From: Magnaporthiopsis rhizophila
Taxonomy: Eukaryota > Ascomycota > Sordariomycetes > Magnaporthales > Magnaporthaceae
DNA length: 64,000 bases
Direction: 5' to 3'
NCBI GenBank assembly: GCA_003049465.1
Contig: PYSS01000012.1
Span: 310,001 to 374,000, forward strand
Shown here: piece by piece, positions 22,396-34,242 of the stretch
Position numbering within the stretch: position 1 is the first letter of the stretch
Layout: each line of letters opens with the position of its first letter
Notes under the pieces: generated by a model
What the model was told of the DNA's origin: nothing
Seen by the model: only the letters and a program-made list of their open reading frames with translations
The model's database searches: none
Translations under genes and position numbers: made by a program

Positions 22396-25300
22396 ATCGT
22401 AACACGGACGCCGTTCGCCAACGCTATGTATCTACTGCACCTGCTCTATGAAACTACCTATTCGGCTACTAGGCTCACGCAAACCCGTCCGTGAGCTCAT
22501 CATCACTCACTCCCGTCCCCTTGCGCACGCTCCCGCCCCTGTCAATCGGCAAATGAATGTGTCCCGTCCCCCATTCGTCAGCGTCGCACCCAAACAGGCT
22601 ACATACCATTGCCGATGACGAACCAGAGGGAGATGTGTTGCGGTACCACACGTTGCATGCCATTTGATTGCGGGGTGGTGGTGGCTGCGAGGGATTTGTT
22701 GCTCGGTGCTTTCACTGCCTCTGGGGCTGTTTATATGCAACCTCAGATCCAGCCTCATAACAAGCGTTTTCAATACCGCTTCAAGGCCGCATCGTCGAGT
22801 GATGATGGTATGTGTAAAAGTTAAAGCATGTGTATTACACTTGGAGCAAACAACAAGAAGCTTGTTGATGAGGAGGAGAGCTGAATCATGCGCCGCCTGT
22901 GATCGCAATGTGATGACAAGGGCGAGCTGCAGCGACCCCTGAAACGATGCAGACGTGATTTCGGTCGCACTATATCAGACGGCCGTTTTTCATGATGCGG
23001 GAGGAAAGACAAAAAGAAAAAAAAAAAGAAAAAAGAAAAGAACACGGTCGGGGATGGGAAGATTCAAGGCGGCATCAGACAAAAGAAGGCAATTGGACAC
23101 GACATCGTTTCGTCTCATCATGCACCTACAACGGCACTTATCCGGCGGTTATGTAAGGCAGGTCCTCGGCAATAGATGACGGGGTCCAGATGAGGCTGGA
23201 AGATATCTTTGGTGGTGATATCTAAGGACCGTGCGATGAAGAATGTCGACCGGCTTCCCTGGCTACAAATAACTGTCATAAGAGAAAAGGGGAAAACCCA
23301 TAGGAGGGGCACAATAGGAGAGACCGAACTCCGGAAACAAGGAGGGAGACAGAAAGAAAAGGCCGAGGGAATAAAAAGAAGGATGGAGGAAGAAGAAGGC
23401 ACATACGAGATCTGCAGATAAAGGGTGATACCGGAAATATGTCCCGTTACGGCATTGATTCTGCAAGAATCTCGAATTTCTTTCTGGACAATCACAGACC
23501 GACTCCTATTCCTATCAGAGTCAGCCGTGCGGCTGAGCGAGGCGGGAGGCTATTCCAAGAGAACAAAAAAGGGGAAGGGGTAAGCGAAAAGCCAAAGCGA
23601 ATGGTTCACCGAGTGTATTCTTTTGCTGCACCATTTCATTTCGACTCTCCAACAGCTGAATGGGCGCGGCTCCGGGTGACCCCTATTATCAATACGCTAT
23701 TTATGTGGACGTGCAAGGGGGACCAGAGCCGCATCCCGATGACACACTAACTAAAGCGTCCCACCAAGATGGCGCTCCCGAGTTTGCCACTGACAGTTGT
23801 ACCACTACCCGTCCGGCTGTGCCGCCGTAACGCCCGCCGGGAATTGGCAAGGCGCTGCTAATGGCCGTGAGGTCCTTATACGTCACCTCCCTGACATCCT
23901 TGTCCTCCCGCTGTCAGTGGGGGTACGGTATGATCGGTCTGTCTTTGGAGTCATTGGAAAGACGGAGATGCTTTTTTTCGATCTGCGGTACGATCTTGTT
24001 TGATCTGCATACCTATTTCTGATGACGGAGCGGGCACCCGGGGGATCATGATATGTAGGATGAGGCTCAAAGAGGGGACGTGGCAAACTAAACAAGGGGA
24101 TCGAGACCCGGAAAGAAGAGGCTTGTACCGGGGGGTTAAGAGGAGGAAAAAGGGATAGGGATAATTGAGTCGTCCACGCCAAGCCGGCGAACAACGTTGA
24201 CACGCGACATTCGTCCATGCTTTGCGAAAGCCAGTGGGAGGGTTGTATATAAATGGGGCGCGCAACGTGTCGTGACCGGTCCTCGCCGCGATCTGGCGGA
24301 GCCACTGGCTAGGTAGGCAGGTATGGACTTCAAAGTTGGATCGGACGGACGAGGTAGGGTAACAGATAACAGAAGATATGGAACAGGACGCCATGTGACG
24401 TGCCAGCAGCAGCCCTTTCGTGGGAGCAGCTTAGCGGCGATGACTGTGGCGGTGCGCTTTTGCGACGGGGTGACCGGTCGTGCACATCGCTGCGTGTAAC
24501 AAAAGAACGTACATAGGCGAATGGCGCAGTGCATGATGAATCACATCACGAGCCCTCCGTTCACCAGCAACCGTGGGGCTAGTCCCCTTTTTGCTTCAAC
24601 GGAGTGGCTCGTTCGGAGGGTGCGGCCAAATCCGGGCCAGTTGGCCGAAAGATGAGGCTCTGCCCGCCCCCAAAACTTGGCCGGAGACATCGCTCTGCTG
24701 TGCGCATAGGCATCGCCAAACCTGTCCCCGGGATAGGTACCCTCCACCCCTCGTTCCCACTCCCCTCAGCGGTTTCTTGTCGGCGGGATTTATGTTTACG
24801 CGCTGCGGTTCGTCAGCTGCCCTACAGGGAGACGGAACCTCCGTGGCAGATTGCACATGGTATGCTGCTGGAGGATGGATGCAAACAAGGCACTTGTTTG
24901 CATACCTCTCCACCTCGTAGTAAGCGAGCTGTCCTCTATGCGCTTTGTCAGGGCGTTTGTGCTGCCGAGCTAGCATTCACCCGAAACCTCCGACTGACAT
25001 CCATGTGGCTGTGCGACCCGACTGGGAGAGATTACAGACGCATGCCGCACAGGAAGCCTAGTGGCGACCTGCAAACATTTGTATGTAGGTTACAAAACGC
25101 ATGTCGCGGCGGCCATTGGCACATGTTAAAACTGGTCCGTTGTTCGGGCCAGATTTGCGCAATTGATTGCGACAGGCTGGGCTGGTTGTTCCGGTCGTTG
25201 GCCTTGTTTTGCGGAGTTGCTGACTTGCAGCGAGCCGAGCACACAATCGAGGCGGCCGATGTGATGGGGGCCCCTGTGGGTCGTGAATTCGACTGGGCAA

Positions 25301-25430
25301 TGGAGACCACGAATTGCAAGTGGGGCCAATCTCCGCCGCTGTTTCACATCTGTCAAGGGGTGAAAAGTTGGAGTCGATCTCGGGCACGGGTTCCCTGCCG
25401 ACGCTTGTCGTGGGTTATGGCGGTTTAGCG
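22396..25430. other. Gene-poor region, part 2
   Basis: No recognised gene. It includes an A-rich stretch (23008..23041), a TATATAAA element at 24246..24253 on the plus strand, and a long open frame whose first ATG is at 24652 (to 25428, about 258 codons) without recognisable domains. The frame is Arg/Cys/Pro-rich and reads like translated non-coding DNA, but its length is notable. Confidence 0.45.
24246..24253 (+). promoter_or_regulatory. Orphan TATA box (TATATAAA)
   Basis: Perfect TATATAAA about 400 bp before the ATG at 24652 that opens a 258-codon frame. There is no independent evidence of transcription. Confidence 0.3.
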
Positions 25431-27440
25431 CCGAGGGAGAAAAAAAAAGACCCCATCAGATTTGGCCCCCACTTTGAGTCCCTCGCCTGGTTTTCGAATA
25501 CTGTCTCTCCATCCCGGCTGATTGCGCCTCGGGACTGTGCCTCGAGACAGTGCGCCAGTGACCTTGGGCAGCTGCAGGAATTGGCGGAGGAGGAGGAGGA
25601 GGAGGAGGAGGAGGAGGAGGAGGATGCGACAAAGCTAGCAAACACGCAAATCCACCTGTGGTTTCCCATCCGTTTGAGTGCCGTCCGATGACCGTACGCT
25701 CGCGGATCTTTTTCTCGCATCAGGAAAATTCGGCACTTGAAAAAACATCAAGGTCATGTCATGGGAGTTTCCATGACTGCAATGTCAAGCGAGCCGAGGT
25801 GGTGAACCCCCTCCACGTGGACGCAAAGCCACGGCATATGTATCTTTTGGAGGGAGGGAGTAAGACTTGAAAACAGGCGGACGATTGGCTTCGTGTGAAA
25901 CCACCCATCCCAAAATCGGTTTCCGGGCGGAAACAAGAAACGGCAGACGCGAAAGCCCGAATTTGTTTGCATGTCCGTGTTCAGCCGGACGTCTGAAAGG
26001 TGGGTTTCGCGCCTTTAATCATCCTTCCGAAGACAGCTTTCTCGAGGCGCGCGACGAGTCCAAGTCTTTTTTAGCGCTCCGCTCAGGTGCCTCGCAGGCG
26101 CCAAGGTGCGCAGCTGAGCTGCCTGCCCGGTGCCAGTCATTTTGGCTGACAGAACAGTGTGGACACACTGTAGTTCAGGGTCAAAGCCGGCTCAGGTGAG
26201 CGAAGAGAGGGGGTGAGGTTTGCGCCATTGATTCTTACTTTCTGGTTCCAGATCGCCCATTGATTGATTGATCACCCAGCATTTCCTCCCTTAGCGGTCG
26301 CTGCCGGACAAATTGCACGCGCGGCCATCACGAATATGCTAGTAAACCACAGCCACGCGCGCCAACGATTTTTGCAACAAGTGAGGGTGTTTGAAAGGCA
26401 GATCGTGTCTCGGCACAGGTGCCTATCTCGCTTCCGCATATGCCTTGTACGGTACCTATGTCTACAGCAGCACGACACCAAACTGCCGCCCGCGCGGGAG
26501 GCCCTTCTGGACCTCTGGTCGTGGCGGCTAGGGAAAAAAAAAGAAAATCAGATGCAACGCGGGTAGGCTGGCAACGCTGGCTGCGATTGAGGTGTGATTT
26601 CACTCTCCCTGGGCCGAGGGGTCGGGGAGACAGGGGGTGGCAGCCCGGCGAGTCGCGAGGCTTTAATTATCGCCTGCATGGTCGAATATCAGCGCAGGGC
26701 GCCTGATTGGCCAGCGGCAGGCGCCAACCTTCCCTTGCGGCCCTGCTAAAAATAGTCGGTCACAGCATGTATGCCACTTGTTTCGCCAACCCGCCCATGA
26801 CTGTTGAGCAGAGGCAGCGTCTAGCGCAGGCCAGCAAGCGGCAGCCAGCAAGCCAGGCCCCGCCGCCCGCTGGGGCCGATGCCACCCCCTCTGAGGCCCC
26901 GCCTGCGAAGCCAGCCAAAGGCCTGCAAGGGCCGGCCCCCATTGGCTGTCCAGGTGGGGCCCTTTGCTGGTCGCATGTGGCATTGAGCAACGAACCCCTG
27001 GTCGAATTGTTCTTTTCTTGTCCTTTTCTTGTCTGGTCCCTCGTTCCCTCCGAGGCGGGCAACATCTGAGCACAGGCAGTGGGGAGGCGGTCTTCCGTGC
27101 ACTGTTTCCAGTCCTCCTCCCATCTCCCACAACCTTGGATTTCCCGTCTCCCAGCTGTTGTCGCCCTCTCCGCCGCCTACAAACGAATCACCCCAGTCAC
27201 CAAGCGAGCGAAAAGCCCATCCCAGCACTGCGTTGTCTGCACGCCCGTCCAAACCGCTGGCCGTCGCCTTTCAGGGGGGAGGCTCCATCCGCCAGCAGGT
27301 CCCAGCCCAGCCCAGCCCAGCAGCCCACACGCCCTGTGAACCTTTTCCCTTCCCTTCCGCTACACACCACCTGCACCACCACCATCCTTCAAACCGCCAT
27401 TGCCAACGATCTTGAATCTTTCTCTCCACCCCCCCTTCTT
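25431..27440. other. Gene-poor region, part 3
   Basis: No gene seen. It contains a (GGA)n repeat at 25586..25624 and, from about 27000, increasingly C/T-rich sequence with a short CCCAG repeat at about 27302..27322, probably the distal promoter of the phosphatase gene at 28216. Confidence 0.5.
25586..25624 (+). repeat. Trinucleotide microsatellite (GGA)n, about 13 copies
   Basis: Perfect GGA repeat of about 39 bp in non-coding sequence. Open frames across it (poly-Glu or poly-Ser) are produced by the repeat itself. Confidence 0.9.
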
Positions 27441-28215
27441 CCACTTGCATTTTTTTTTTTTTTTTTTTTTTTTTTTTCCCTNTTTTTTTTTTTTTTTTTT
27501 TTGTCTTCTTCCCTTCATTATTCCTCACTTCCCTTCCACCCTTTAAACCGCAACTTAAAACAAAAGATCGGAGCCGCGGCATTCTCGCCATCGCGCCATC
27601 CATTCTATCGACGCTAATTGCCGACCAGGAACCGCGACCTCGGGGTCGTCCTCGCTGCTACTTTCTTTCTTATCTTGGACATTCTTATCGAATTCCGCGC
27701 TCTTTGTCCGCCTCCAACAATGTGCTGACCCTTGATCTCTGCCGAAAACCCTCGCCCTCTCCCGATCGCGCACTCGGATCCTCGCGCGCCCCGCAGACAC
27801 GCTGCCGTGAAAAACAACAAAGCGTTTTTTACTCTTCTCGCTCTACCGCTGTCCCAGTGGTCTGGACCCCGGCTTCAGGTGGAATTGGCATCCTGCGACA
27901 TTCGCTTCGCTTTTACCTGGACGGCGAACCGGGCTTCACGCCACACGACCAGCTCGGCTCTGGTCTTGTTGACGACGGAATAGGGGGTGTGGTTCGCTGG
28001 AGGATTCAGCAGAGCTGTCCCCATTCGCGGCCTCATCACGACACTCTTTTGACCCGAGCCACCCAGGACGATAAGAGTCGGGCTTGTTCGCACAAGCCGA
28101 TCCAGTCAAGACGGATACAACTTGGTTCAACAGCGCGCGGCGGCGACTGGCGCAAGCGAGCAAGAGGAGGCGTCTCCGACAGGTAGGCCAGCAAGGGACG
28201 GCAGACGGGCCGAAT
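27441..28215 (+). promoter_or_regulatory. Pyrimidine-rich promoter/5' leader of the MAPK phosphatase gene
   Basis: C/T-rich sequence with two long T runs (27450..27477 and 27483..27502) separated by CCC and one ambiguous base at 27482. Several upstream ATGs (for example 27704 and 27732) lie before the start codon at 28216. If the leader is transcribed from here they would be uORFs, or they could be removed by a 5' UTR intron; I cannot decide. Confidence 0.4.
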
Positions 28216-30861
28216 ATGCCTTCAGCTGCGGCCAGGCGCTTGTATGAGGATCAGATCCCTTCCTTCATGTCCGTTTTCGACATCGAGTCAGAGGCCATGG
28301 ACGACAGGGGCGCCATCACCGTTGTGGATTCTAAGATGATGGATATCGACCCGCCCGAGACTAAGCTTTCGGGTCAGCAGCAACCTCTTCATCCAGCCGC
28401 CGTCCCATCCGACCCTCTTCACAAACACCACGATAGCACCTCGACACAGAACGCCGGATCGGCAGACTCGTCCCCGACAACGACTGCCTCGTGCACAGAC
28501 TCGTCATCCCTTTCGGATCAGTCTCCCTCGTCCTCGCCCGAATCTCCCATAAACAACCTCATCCCACTGTCCTCTTTCCCCGGCCCGACCTTCGGAGGCC
28601 TGCCGTCGATGGCGTCTCTCACCGTATCGGAGCCGACACAGCGGCCCATGACCTCGCCCGGACCAAGACGGCCACGGAACATGAAGGGGCTCTCAATACA
28701 ACCGCCTTTTACAAATTCTCTGTCATCGAGGCTAGTTTCTGAGCCATCGTCTCCCGTCTTCATCAAGCCCGCAATCCCGGCAATGAAGCGCAAGCCTAGC
28801 CAGCTCAGCCTGAAGACCAGCTCACAAGACCTACACAACAAGCCGGCCACTGTGCTGGAGGTTCCCTCATCACCGACCCTCTCGATCCCCCCAATTCTAC
28901 AGAGGCGCGCGCTCAAGCACTCGACCTCGTCCCCGCATATGCTCTCGACTATCAAATCCGCCACCTTTGGGCCCGCTGGTGGCATGACCATCCCCACCGT
29001 TCTCGAGCGCAACGAGTCTGGCCTTTCCGAGTTTCTGCGCCCATCCAAGCCTCCCGCGCCGCCCCCGACGTGCGGGTCGACCATTCACGAAGAAGAGTCG
29101 CCGATCCGAGCACAGGTCGCGAACCGGGCAGCTTTTGATTTTGAGCCGTACCACGAGGTTGAGAACAACGAGGACCAGAAGTCTCCCGGCTATCCAAACG
29201 GCCCGATTGCTATATATAGGGATGACGTGTTTTTGTTTTCGGAGCCCTCGGCCGAGGTGGCATCAAGATTCGACGTCGTCATCAACGTTGCGCGCGAGGT
29301 TCACAACCCGTTCCATGCCAAGGCAACGCCGCCCGACTGTGAATCGCCGGTCCCAGACACTGCCGTAACGACAGCAAGCTTCAGCACCGCCTTCGAGTAC
29401 CCCTTGGATGACGCCGCGACCCCGACAACGCCCAAGGCCCTCAGCCCGGTCAAGCAGCCCGAGTACATTCACATGCCCTGGGATCACAACACCGACATTG
29501 CCCCGGACCTCATGAACCTCTGCGAGACGATTGATCGCAAGACCCGAGAGGGAAAGAAGGTCTTGGTTCACTGCCAACAGGGCGCAAGTCGATCCGCCAG
29601 CCTGATCATTGCCTACGGCCTGTATCAGAACCCAGAGTTGAGCGTGAACGATGCTTACTACGCCGCCCAGGCCAAGAGCAGGTGGATCAGCCCCAACATG
29701 CGTCTCATGTACTGCTTGCAGGATTTCCAGAAGGAAGTTTCCAGGCGGAGGCTTACGCCTGCATCTGCTTTGAGGCCGCGTGTGGGCAAGAGCCCGACCA
29801 ACCATCGTGTGGCGCACTCAGTCGATGCCATCGCACTTGCTCCCAAGGAGCCGCTGACTGCGCCGCTACCCGACGAGGGCGACTCTGCCCGGAGTCCCGA
29901 GAAGAGCCCGCTCAGGGCCCGCGGCGCATCCACTCCGGGACAGCCTATCTCCCCAGGTCCTTCTTCAGCTCCATCCAGCTTCACGTGGTCAGAAAAAGAA
30001 GATGAACGCGATCCTGGCAAGTTCGGGCGCTTCAATATAGACCACGTAGCCAACCTCTCCGAGGTGCCGGCGAGCCGGGATTCTTCAAGCCCCGTCAAGT
30101 CCACATTATTGCAAATGCCCTCTTCGTCATTAGGATTCGAGGCAGGCTCGTCATCACGGCCGCCTCCATCGCCCGGCTTTGCTCCTTCCGGACTGGGACC
30201 GGCGCCCTTCTCCAGCTTCGCCCCGCCAGCCTCGATGAGACCCCCGCCATCTCCGGGCTTCGCCCCCAGCCTGGCTCCCATCTCTCTATCAAATCCCTCC
30301 TCGTCCCACGGGCTTGCTCCTATCGCATTGTCCATGCCCCCACGATCACCCGGTTTCGCACCGCCATCATTTGGGCAACCTCCGCCCTCCCCCGGGTTCG
30401 GTGCTCATAGGCTCCAGAAGAAGAGCGACACCAGGCAAAACGAAGGGCTTCGAGGGTTCGCCGGCTTTAGCAGCCTCGGGGGTTTCGTGCCTCTCAGCAT
30501 GGATAGTGCACCGCAACAGGCTCGACCGGAGAATCGTGCGCCGACGCCTTCGACAGCGGCACAGGTTTCGATAATACCCGCGGCAACCTTTGCCGACGAC
30601 GACGCCCTCATGTCGCCTCGAGTCGAGACGATGACCAGCAATCCTCTCCACCATGCACCCTTTCCTGGATCTGATTTCGGTGGGATGCGTCTAGTCGAGG
30701 TTCCTCCGACGCCCGACGGTGGTCTCTTTTCACCACGGGAGACCATGTTCCCGAGAGATCCGTTTCGCCCCTTCGCGCGGCCCCCACAGGTTGCGGATCC
30801 GCGAAGCCCTCCAACAAAGGGCGAGACACCCATCGTTCGGTCTATCGACGAACTTCTCTGA
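28216..30861 (+). CDS. Dual-specificity protein phosphatase, Msg5/Cpp1-like MAPK phosphatase
   Basis: Dephosphorylates Tyr and Thr in the activation loop of MAP kinases in this family; probably cytoplasmic and nuclear. Single exon, 881 aa, from ATG 28216 (MPSAAARRLYEDQ); the frame is open upstream but only from a TTG. The catalytic loop HCQQGASRS puts the nucleophilic Cys at residue 453 and Arg at 459; the general acid is likely the Asp in HMPWDHN, about 32 residues earlier. The DSP domain spans roughly residues 330-510 and contains an extra Pro/Thr loop (FEYPLDDAATPTTPKALSP). The N-terminal 300 residues are Ser/Pro-rich with basic patches (for example MKRKPSQLSL) that could dock MAPKs. The C-terminal tail carries repeated PPPSPGFAP-type units (about residues 650-735). 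Length and layout fit the Msg5/Cpp1 group, not Yvh1. Confidence 0.88.
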   Translation: MPSAAARRLYEDQIPSFMSVFDIESEAMDDRGAITVVDSKMMDIDPPETKLSGQQQPLHPAAVPSDPLHKHHDSTSTQNAGSADSSPTTTASCTDSSSLSDQSPSSSPESPINNLIPLSSFPGPTFGGLPSMASLTVSEPTQRPMTSPGPRRPRNMKGLSIQPPFTNSLSSRLVSEPSSPVFIKPAIPAMKRKPSQLSLKTSSQDLHNKPATVLEVPSSPTLSIPPILQRRALKHSTSSPHMLSTIKSATFGPAGGMTIPTVLERNESGLSEFLRPSKPPAPPPTCGSTIHEEESPIRAQVANRAAFDFEPYHEVENNEDQKSPGYPNGPIAIYRDDVFLFSEPSAEVASRFDVVINVAREVHNPFHAKATPPDCESPVPDTAVTTASFSTAFEYPLDDAATPTTPKALSPVKQPEYIHMPWDHNTDIAPDLMNLCETIDRKTREGKKVLVHCQQGASRSASLIIAYGLYQNPELSVNDAYYAAQAKSRWISPNMRLMYCLQDFQKEVSRRRLTPASALRPRVGKSPTNHRVAHSVDAIALAPKEPLTAPLPDEGDSARSPEKSPLRARGASTPGQPISPGPSSAPSSFTWSEKEDERDPGKFGRFNIDHVANLSEVPASRDSSSPVKSTLLQMPSSSLGFEAGSSSRPPPSPGFAPSGLGPAPFSSFAPPASMRPPPSPGFAPSLAPISLSNPSSSHGLAPIALSMPPRSPGFAPPSFGQPPPSPGFGAHRLQKKSDTRQNEGLRGFAGFSSLGGFVPLSMDSAPQQARPENRAPTPSTAAQVSIIPAATFADDDALMSPRVETMTSNPLHHAPFPGSDFGGMRLVEVPPTPDGGLFSPRETMFPRDPFRPFARPPQVADPRSPPTKGETPIVRSIDELL

Positions 30862-31612
30862 GAGCATTGCCACCTACTTATCTATATCGTCAACACACTG
30901 GCTACTCAACGGCGGACCAGCGCGGTCCTGCCTACAGCCATCAAAGCAACTATATCATATCTATCCCATTTGTTCTTTTTTCTTCTCGAGTGTCAATGAA
31001 GATGCTTTTCATTTGTCAAATTTCACATCGACATTACCCGACGCGCGAGCAAGCACAGCGGGCGGCGAACCGGTAGGGCGGGCGAACGACGAGAGAGAAT
31101 CCTTTCGCTATATTCTCTCAATTTTCTTTTTCTTGTCATTCCCTTTGTGTTTTTTCCTAAACAGCCTGACGCTAAATCGAAATGTGTAATCTTGAAGGAG
31201 ACTCCAGAAGAAAGGCACTTTGGCGCCCCTAGCACACGCATTCTTTTCTCACTCCGCATCAATATATGTGAGGCTATTCTTTGGAAAGGAGACCGGCGTC
31301 TTTGGGAATTAAAGGGCTCACAAAGCCCATCGGTTTTTTGTTTTTTTTTATCTTCAGACTTTTTACCCCTTCTAGGTGTTTTTTTTATTGCCGTGTGTTC
31401 CTTGGCAACCCTCCCATGTCCGTCATGTATCGGTGAGAGAAGTCTGTATCTGTCGATACGGGGCCGTGTACTCCACCGAAGAAAAGTTACTGTAGCAAAT
31501 GCCCTGGGGGCCAAATGCTTATTGTTAGTCATCACACCAAACTCTTGCTTTTTTTTTATTTTCTTTTTTCTCTTTTCTTTTTTTCTCGGTAGTTTTTACG
31601 AGGACGGAAGTT

Positions 31613-31654
<42 letters not shown>

Positions 31655-32835
31655 NNNNNNNNNNNNNTTTTTTTTTTTTTTTTTTAACAGGGAAACTGTA
31701 GGTAGGGATACCCTCCAGGCAACTAACTCCGTTGTCCTCCAACTTTTACATAACTTAGCTTAGAAAAATCAATACGTCCTGAAAGGGGATAAAAAAAAAC
31801 ACACATTTTTCCGCATTCAAACTGGGCTGACCGTGCCGCTGTCTGTCTGTCTGTCTGCTGAAGCACAGCGAAGATGGGACAAGGTGGTGGCATCGGGCTG
31901 CCATAGGATGGAGGGTGGGAGGAACGGGAACACCTTCATTCCTTCCTGCATCAGCAGCACACGGCACTTGGCACTTGGATGATCCCTCGCCGCCTGCCTA
32001 CCGTCTGACCTCACGTTGCCAACCACCCGCGGCCGGAGATTTGCCTTTGTTGCGACGTGGCTGTTTCTACAGTACGTTTCTCGGCTGGGTTCTAAAAATA
32101 CTTTTGGGTTCTTACCACACTACAGGTCGCAAGGATTATAAACGTTATTTTTATGGGTCATTTCCTAATTAGGCCAGGTACCCATGTACATTCTCACTCA
32201 TAGAAAATCACACCGAAGCCTATGTATCTTTTGCCACTCCCCACTTGTCAAGTACTTGGCTCACACCAAAACTTGCACCTCGCGCTTGGTAACCCCCCGG
32301 CACCCGCCAAATTAACATTTATAATCCCTGTGACCTGTACATTATATGCTACAATACGTCAACTCTGTCCGACTCCATGTGGCGGGAAATTAAGAACAAA
32401 AAAAGATACTTACCAGGACAGGGCTATCTATCAATGATGACGAACTGGAGAGACCGGGCTTCCGGTACCCTGACCCATGCCTCCCTCGCCTATCGAGGGC
32501 TATTCGGGGTTGCATTGCGCAACATATTTTTTCCCTTCTGGCGCGGACACGGACGCAGAGTCAAGAAACTGTCGGAGAATGTTTTATGTACATCTAAATA
32601 ATCTATCGAGTAAATCTTGCATTTTCCCCTGGTTGAGGCCCGAAAAAAAGCTACCGAAACAACAAGAGTCCAGCGTCTGGACCCGGAATTCGGATGGACG
32701 GCTGATCTCTCTCTCCTTCAAAACACGCTCGTGGCGCTTGACCTCGGGGAGTGTATGCCGCGGACTTTTGTCTTCTCGAAGGAAAAACATCTAGAGACAA
32801 GATGAGAGAGAGACAGGGAGAGAATGAAACATGCC
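30862..32835. other. Convergent intergenic region with assembly gap
   Basis: About 2 kb between the 3' ends of the phosphatase gene (+) and HUT1 (-). No gene seen. It holds T-rich blocks around 31340..31580 and a T run interrupted by 13 N's, so real length is unknown here. Confidence 0.6.
31614..31685 (+). repeat. Poly-T run with assembly gap (13 N)
   Basis: T's from 31614 to 31654, N's from 31655 to 31667, then T's to 31685. The assembler evidently could not span the homopolymer. Confidence 0.95.
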
Positions 32836-34242
32836 TCACTGAGCCTTTTCTGACAAGGCCTTGTCCCTCTTGGCGGCCTCCTTGGCCACCTTCTCCTGGC
32901 GCGCAATGGCGGCCTCGACGCCGATGCCGCCAAAGACGAGGCCGACGCCTAGCCACTGCATGTTTGTCAGGCGGTGGCCAAAGGCGACGACGGAGAGCAT
33001 CATGGTGAACATCTTGCGTGTCACGGTGACGGTGACGAGGAGGACGGACGAGAACGTCGCGAGGGTGTAGACTGTATGCGTATAGCCGTGTGCGGTTAGA
33101 ATCATGGACTGTCAAAGCGGGGGACAACAACAAAAACTCACAGATGAAAACCTGGCCGACAGCGCCGCACGCAGCGAAGCCGAGCACGTCGGTCCAGACG
33201 GACGGGTAGCGGCGCATAAAGGCGAGGGCGGCCTGCAGCTCGCCAGCCCCGCCGGCGACGTCCATGCCGAGCCACTCGCCCAGGCCAGTGCTGACCAGCC
33301 AGGGGCTCAGCAGCAGGTAGGCGGCCGTGACGGCGCCGCCCATGAGGTTGTTGGCGCACATCATCTGCGGGCCCGAGTAGGGGCGGAAGGCGGTGAAGAT
33401 GTGGTCCTGGGTCGCGTTGGTCAGGCCGTCGAAGAGCAGGTTGATGCCGAGCAGGAGCAGGCCCCAGGCGGTCTGGCCCGACGAGGAGGCGGCGGCGGCC
33501 TTCTTATGGCCGCCCTTCTTGCTGCCGCTGTGCAGCGTGAAGACGGCGACGCCAGCCGTGACGGCGGCGACGACCAGGTACTTGTACATGGGGTAGCGCT
33601 TGCGGAAGATGGTGACGTGCAGGAACATGACGGGCAGCAGCTTGCACGACTTGGCCAGCAGGAAGGTGATGTAGTCGATGTGCGCCAGGCTCGCGTAGCC
33701 AAATGGGCTCGCCAGCGCCGTCGTCACCGCCACCAGCAGCAGCGGGCCGAGCATGGACCGCGCCGGTATCACGGGCGGCACCGCCTTGCCCTTGGGCGTG
33801 CTGGCCACCAGGTACACGAGCCCGGTTGCGGCCGCGAAGCCCGACTGGATCGTGTTGAGGAAGACAGGGAACTTGAACACCTCCGGGGCGGCGGGGGGAC
33901 CGTACGGCGTCGTCGTGAGCTTCTCTTGGAGATAGGCCCAGGTGAGGCTGTGAGAGATGTGCATCGGTCAACCTCGCTGCGCCGGAGCGCGCAAAAAGGA
34001 AGGAAGGAAGGCGACTCCCGCGAGAGGATCAAAACTTACAAAGAGCCGTAGATGCCTGCGACGGCAACCACGAGCTGCATTATCCCCGCCTCCGGGCGCG
34101 TATCCGCCGCCGCGGCCACGGCCTTGCTCTCGGCCTTGGCCTTCCCATTTTCCGCGCCGGGCGGTGGTGGCCGGTCGTGCTTGCTGATGAACTCTGACGA
34201 GGGTTCCCGCTGGACGGGCCGTGCTTGCTTGACGCGCGCCAT
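32836..34242 (-). CDS. hut1: UDP-galactose transporter homolog 1 (HUT1, SLC35B1 family)
   Basis: ER/Golgi nucleotide-sugar transporter of the drug/metabolite transporter superfamily. Exons on the minus strand are 34242..34040, 33947..33142 and 33071..32836 (414 aa). The first ATG is at 34242 (MARVKQARP). Introns are 33948..34039 and 33072..33141, both GT-AG; splicing restores the family signatures GIYGSFLTWAYLQEKL and VFIFYTLATFSS. About ten hydrophobic segments follow an acidic/basic N-terminal tail of about 50 residues. The conserved region LLAKSCKLLPVM and the C-terminal TVTRKMFTMMLSV with MQWLGVGLVF are typical of HUT1. A Ser/Ala/Lys-rich loop (SGSKKGGHKKAAAASSSG) is at about residue 220. 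The C-terminus KDKALSEKAQ is basic but not a canonical KKxx retrieval signal. Confidence 0.92.

Noticed and set aside
24604..25428. 274-codon frame taken as a gene from its first position
   Set aside because: It begins with GTG; the first ATG is 48 bp later. No domain or homology signal is visible, so I list it only as an observation.
26964..27617. 217-codon open frame before the phosphatase gene
   Set aside because: Made of pyrimidine-rich leader sequence and a T run with an ambiguous base; reads as poly-Phe/Pro/Ser.
28084..28215. N-terminal extension of the MAPK phosphatase
   Set aside because: The frame there opens with TTG; the first ATG is at 28216 and gives a sensible N-terminus.
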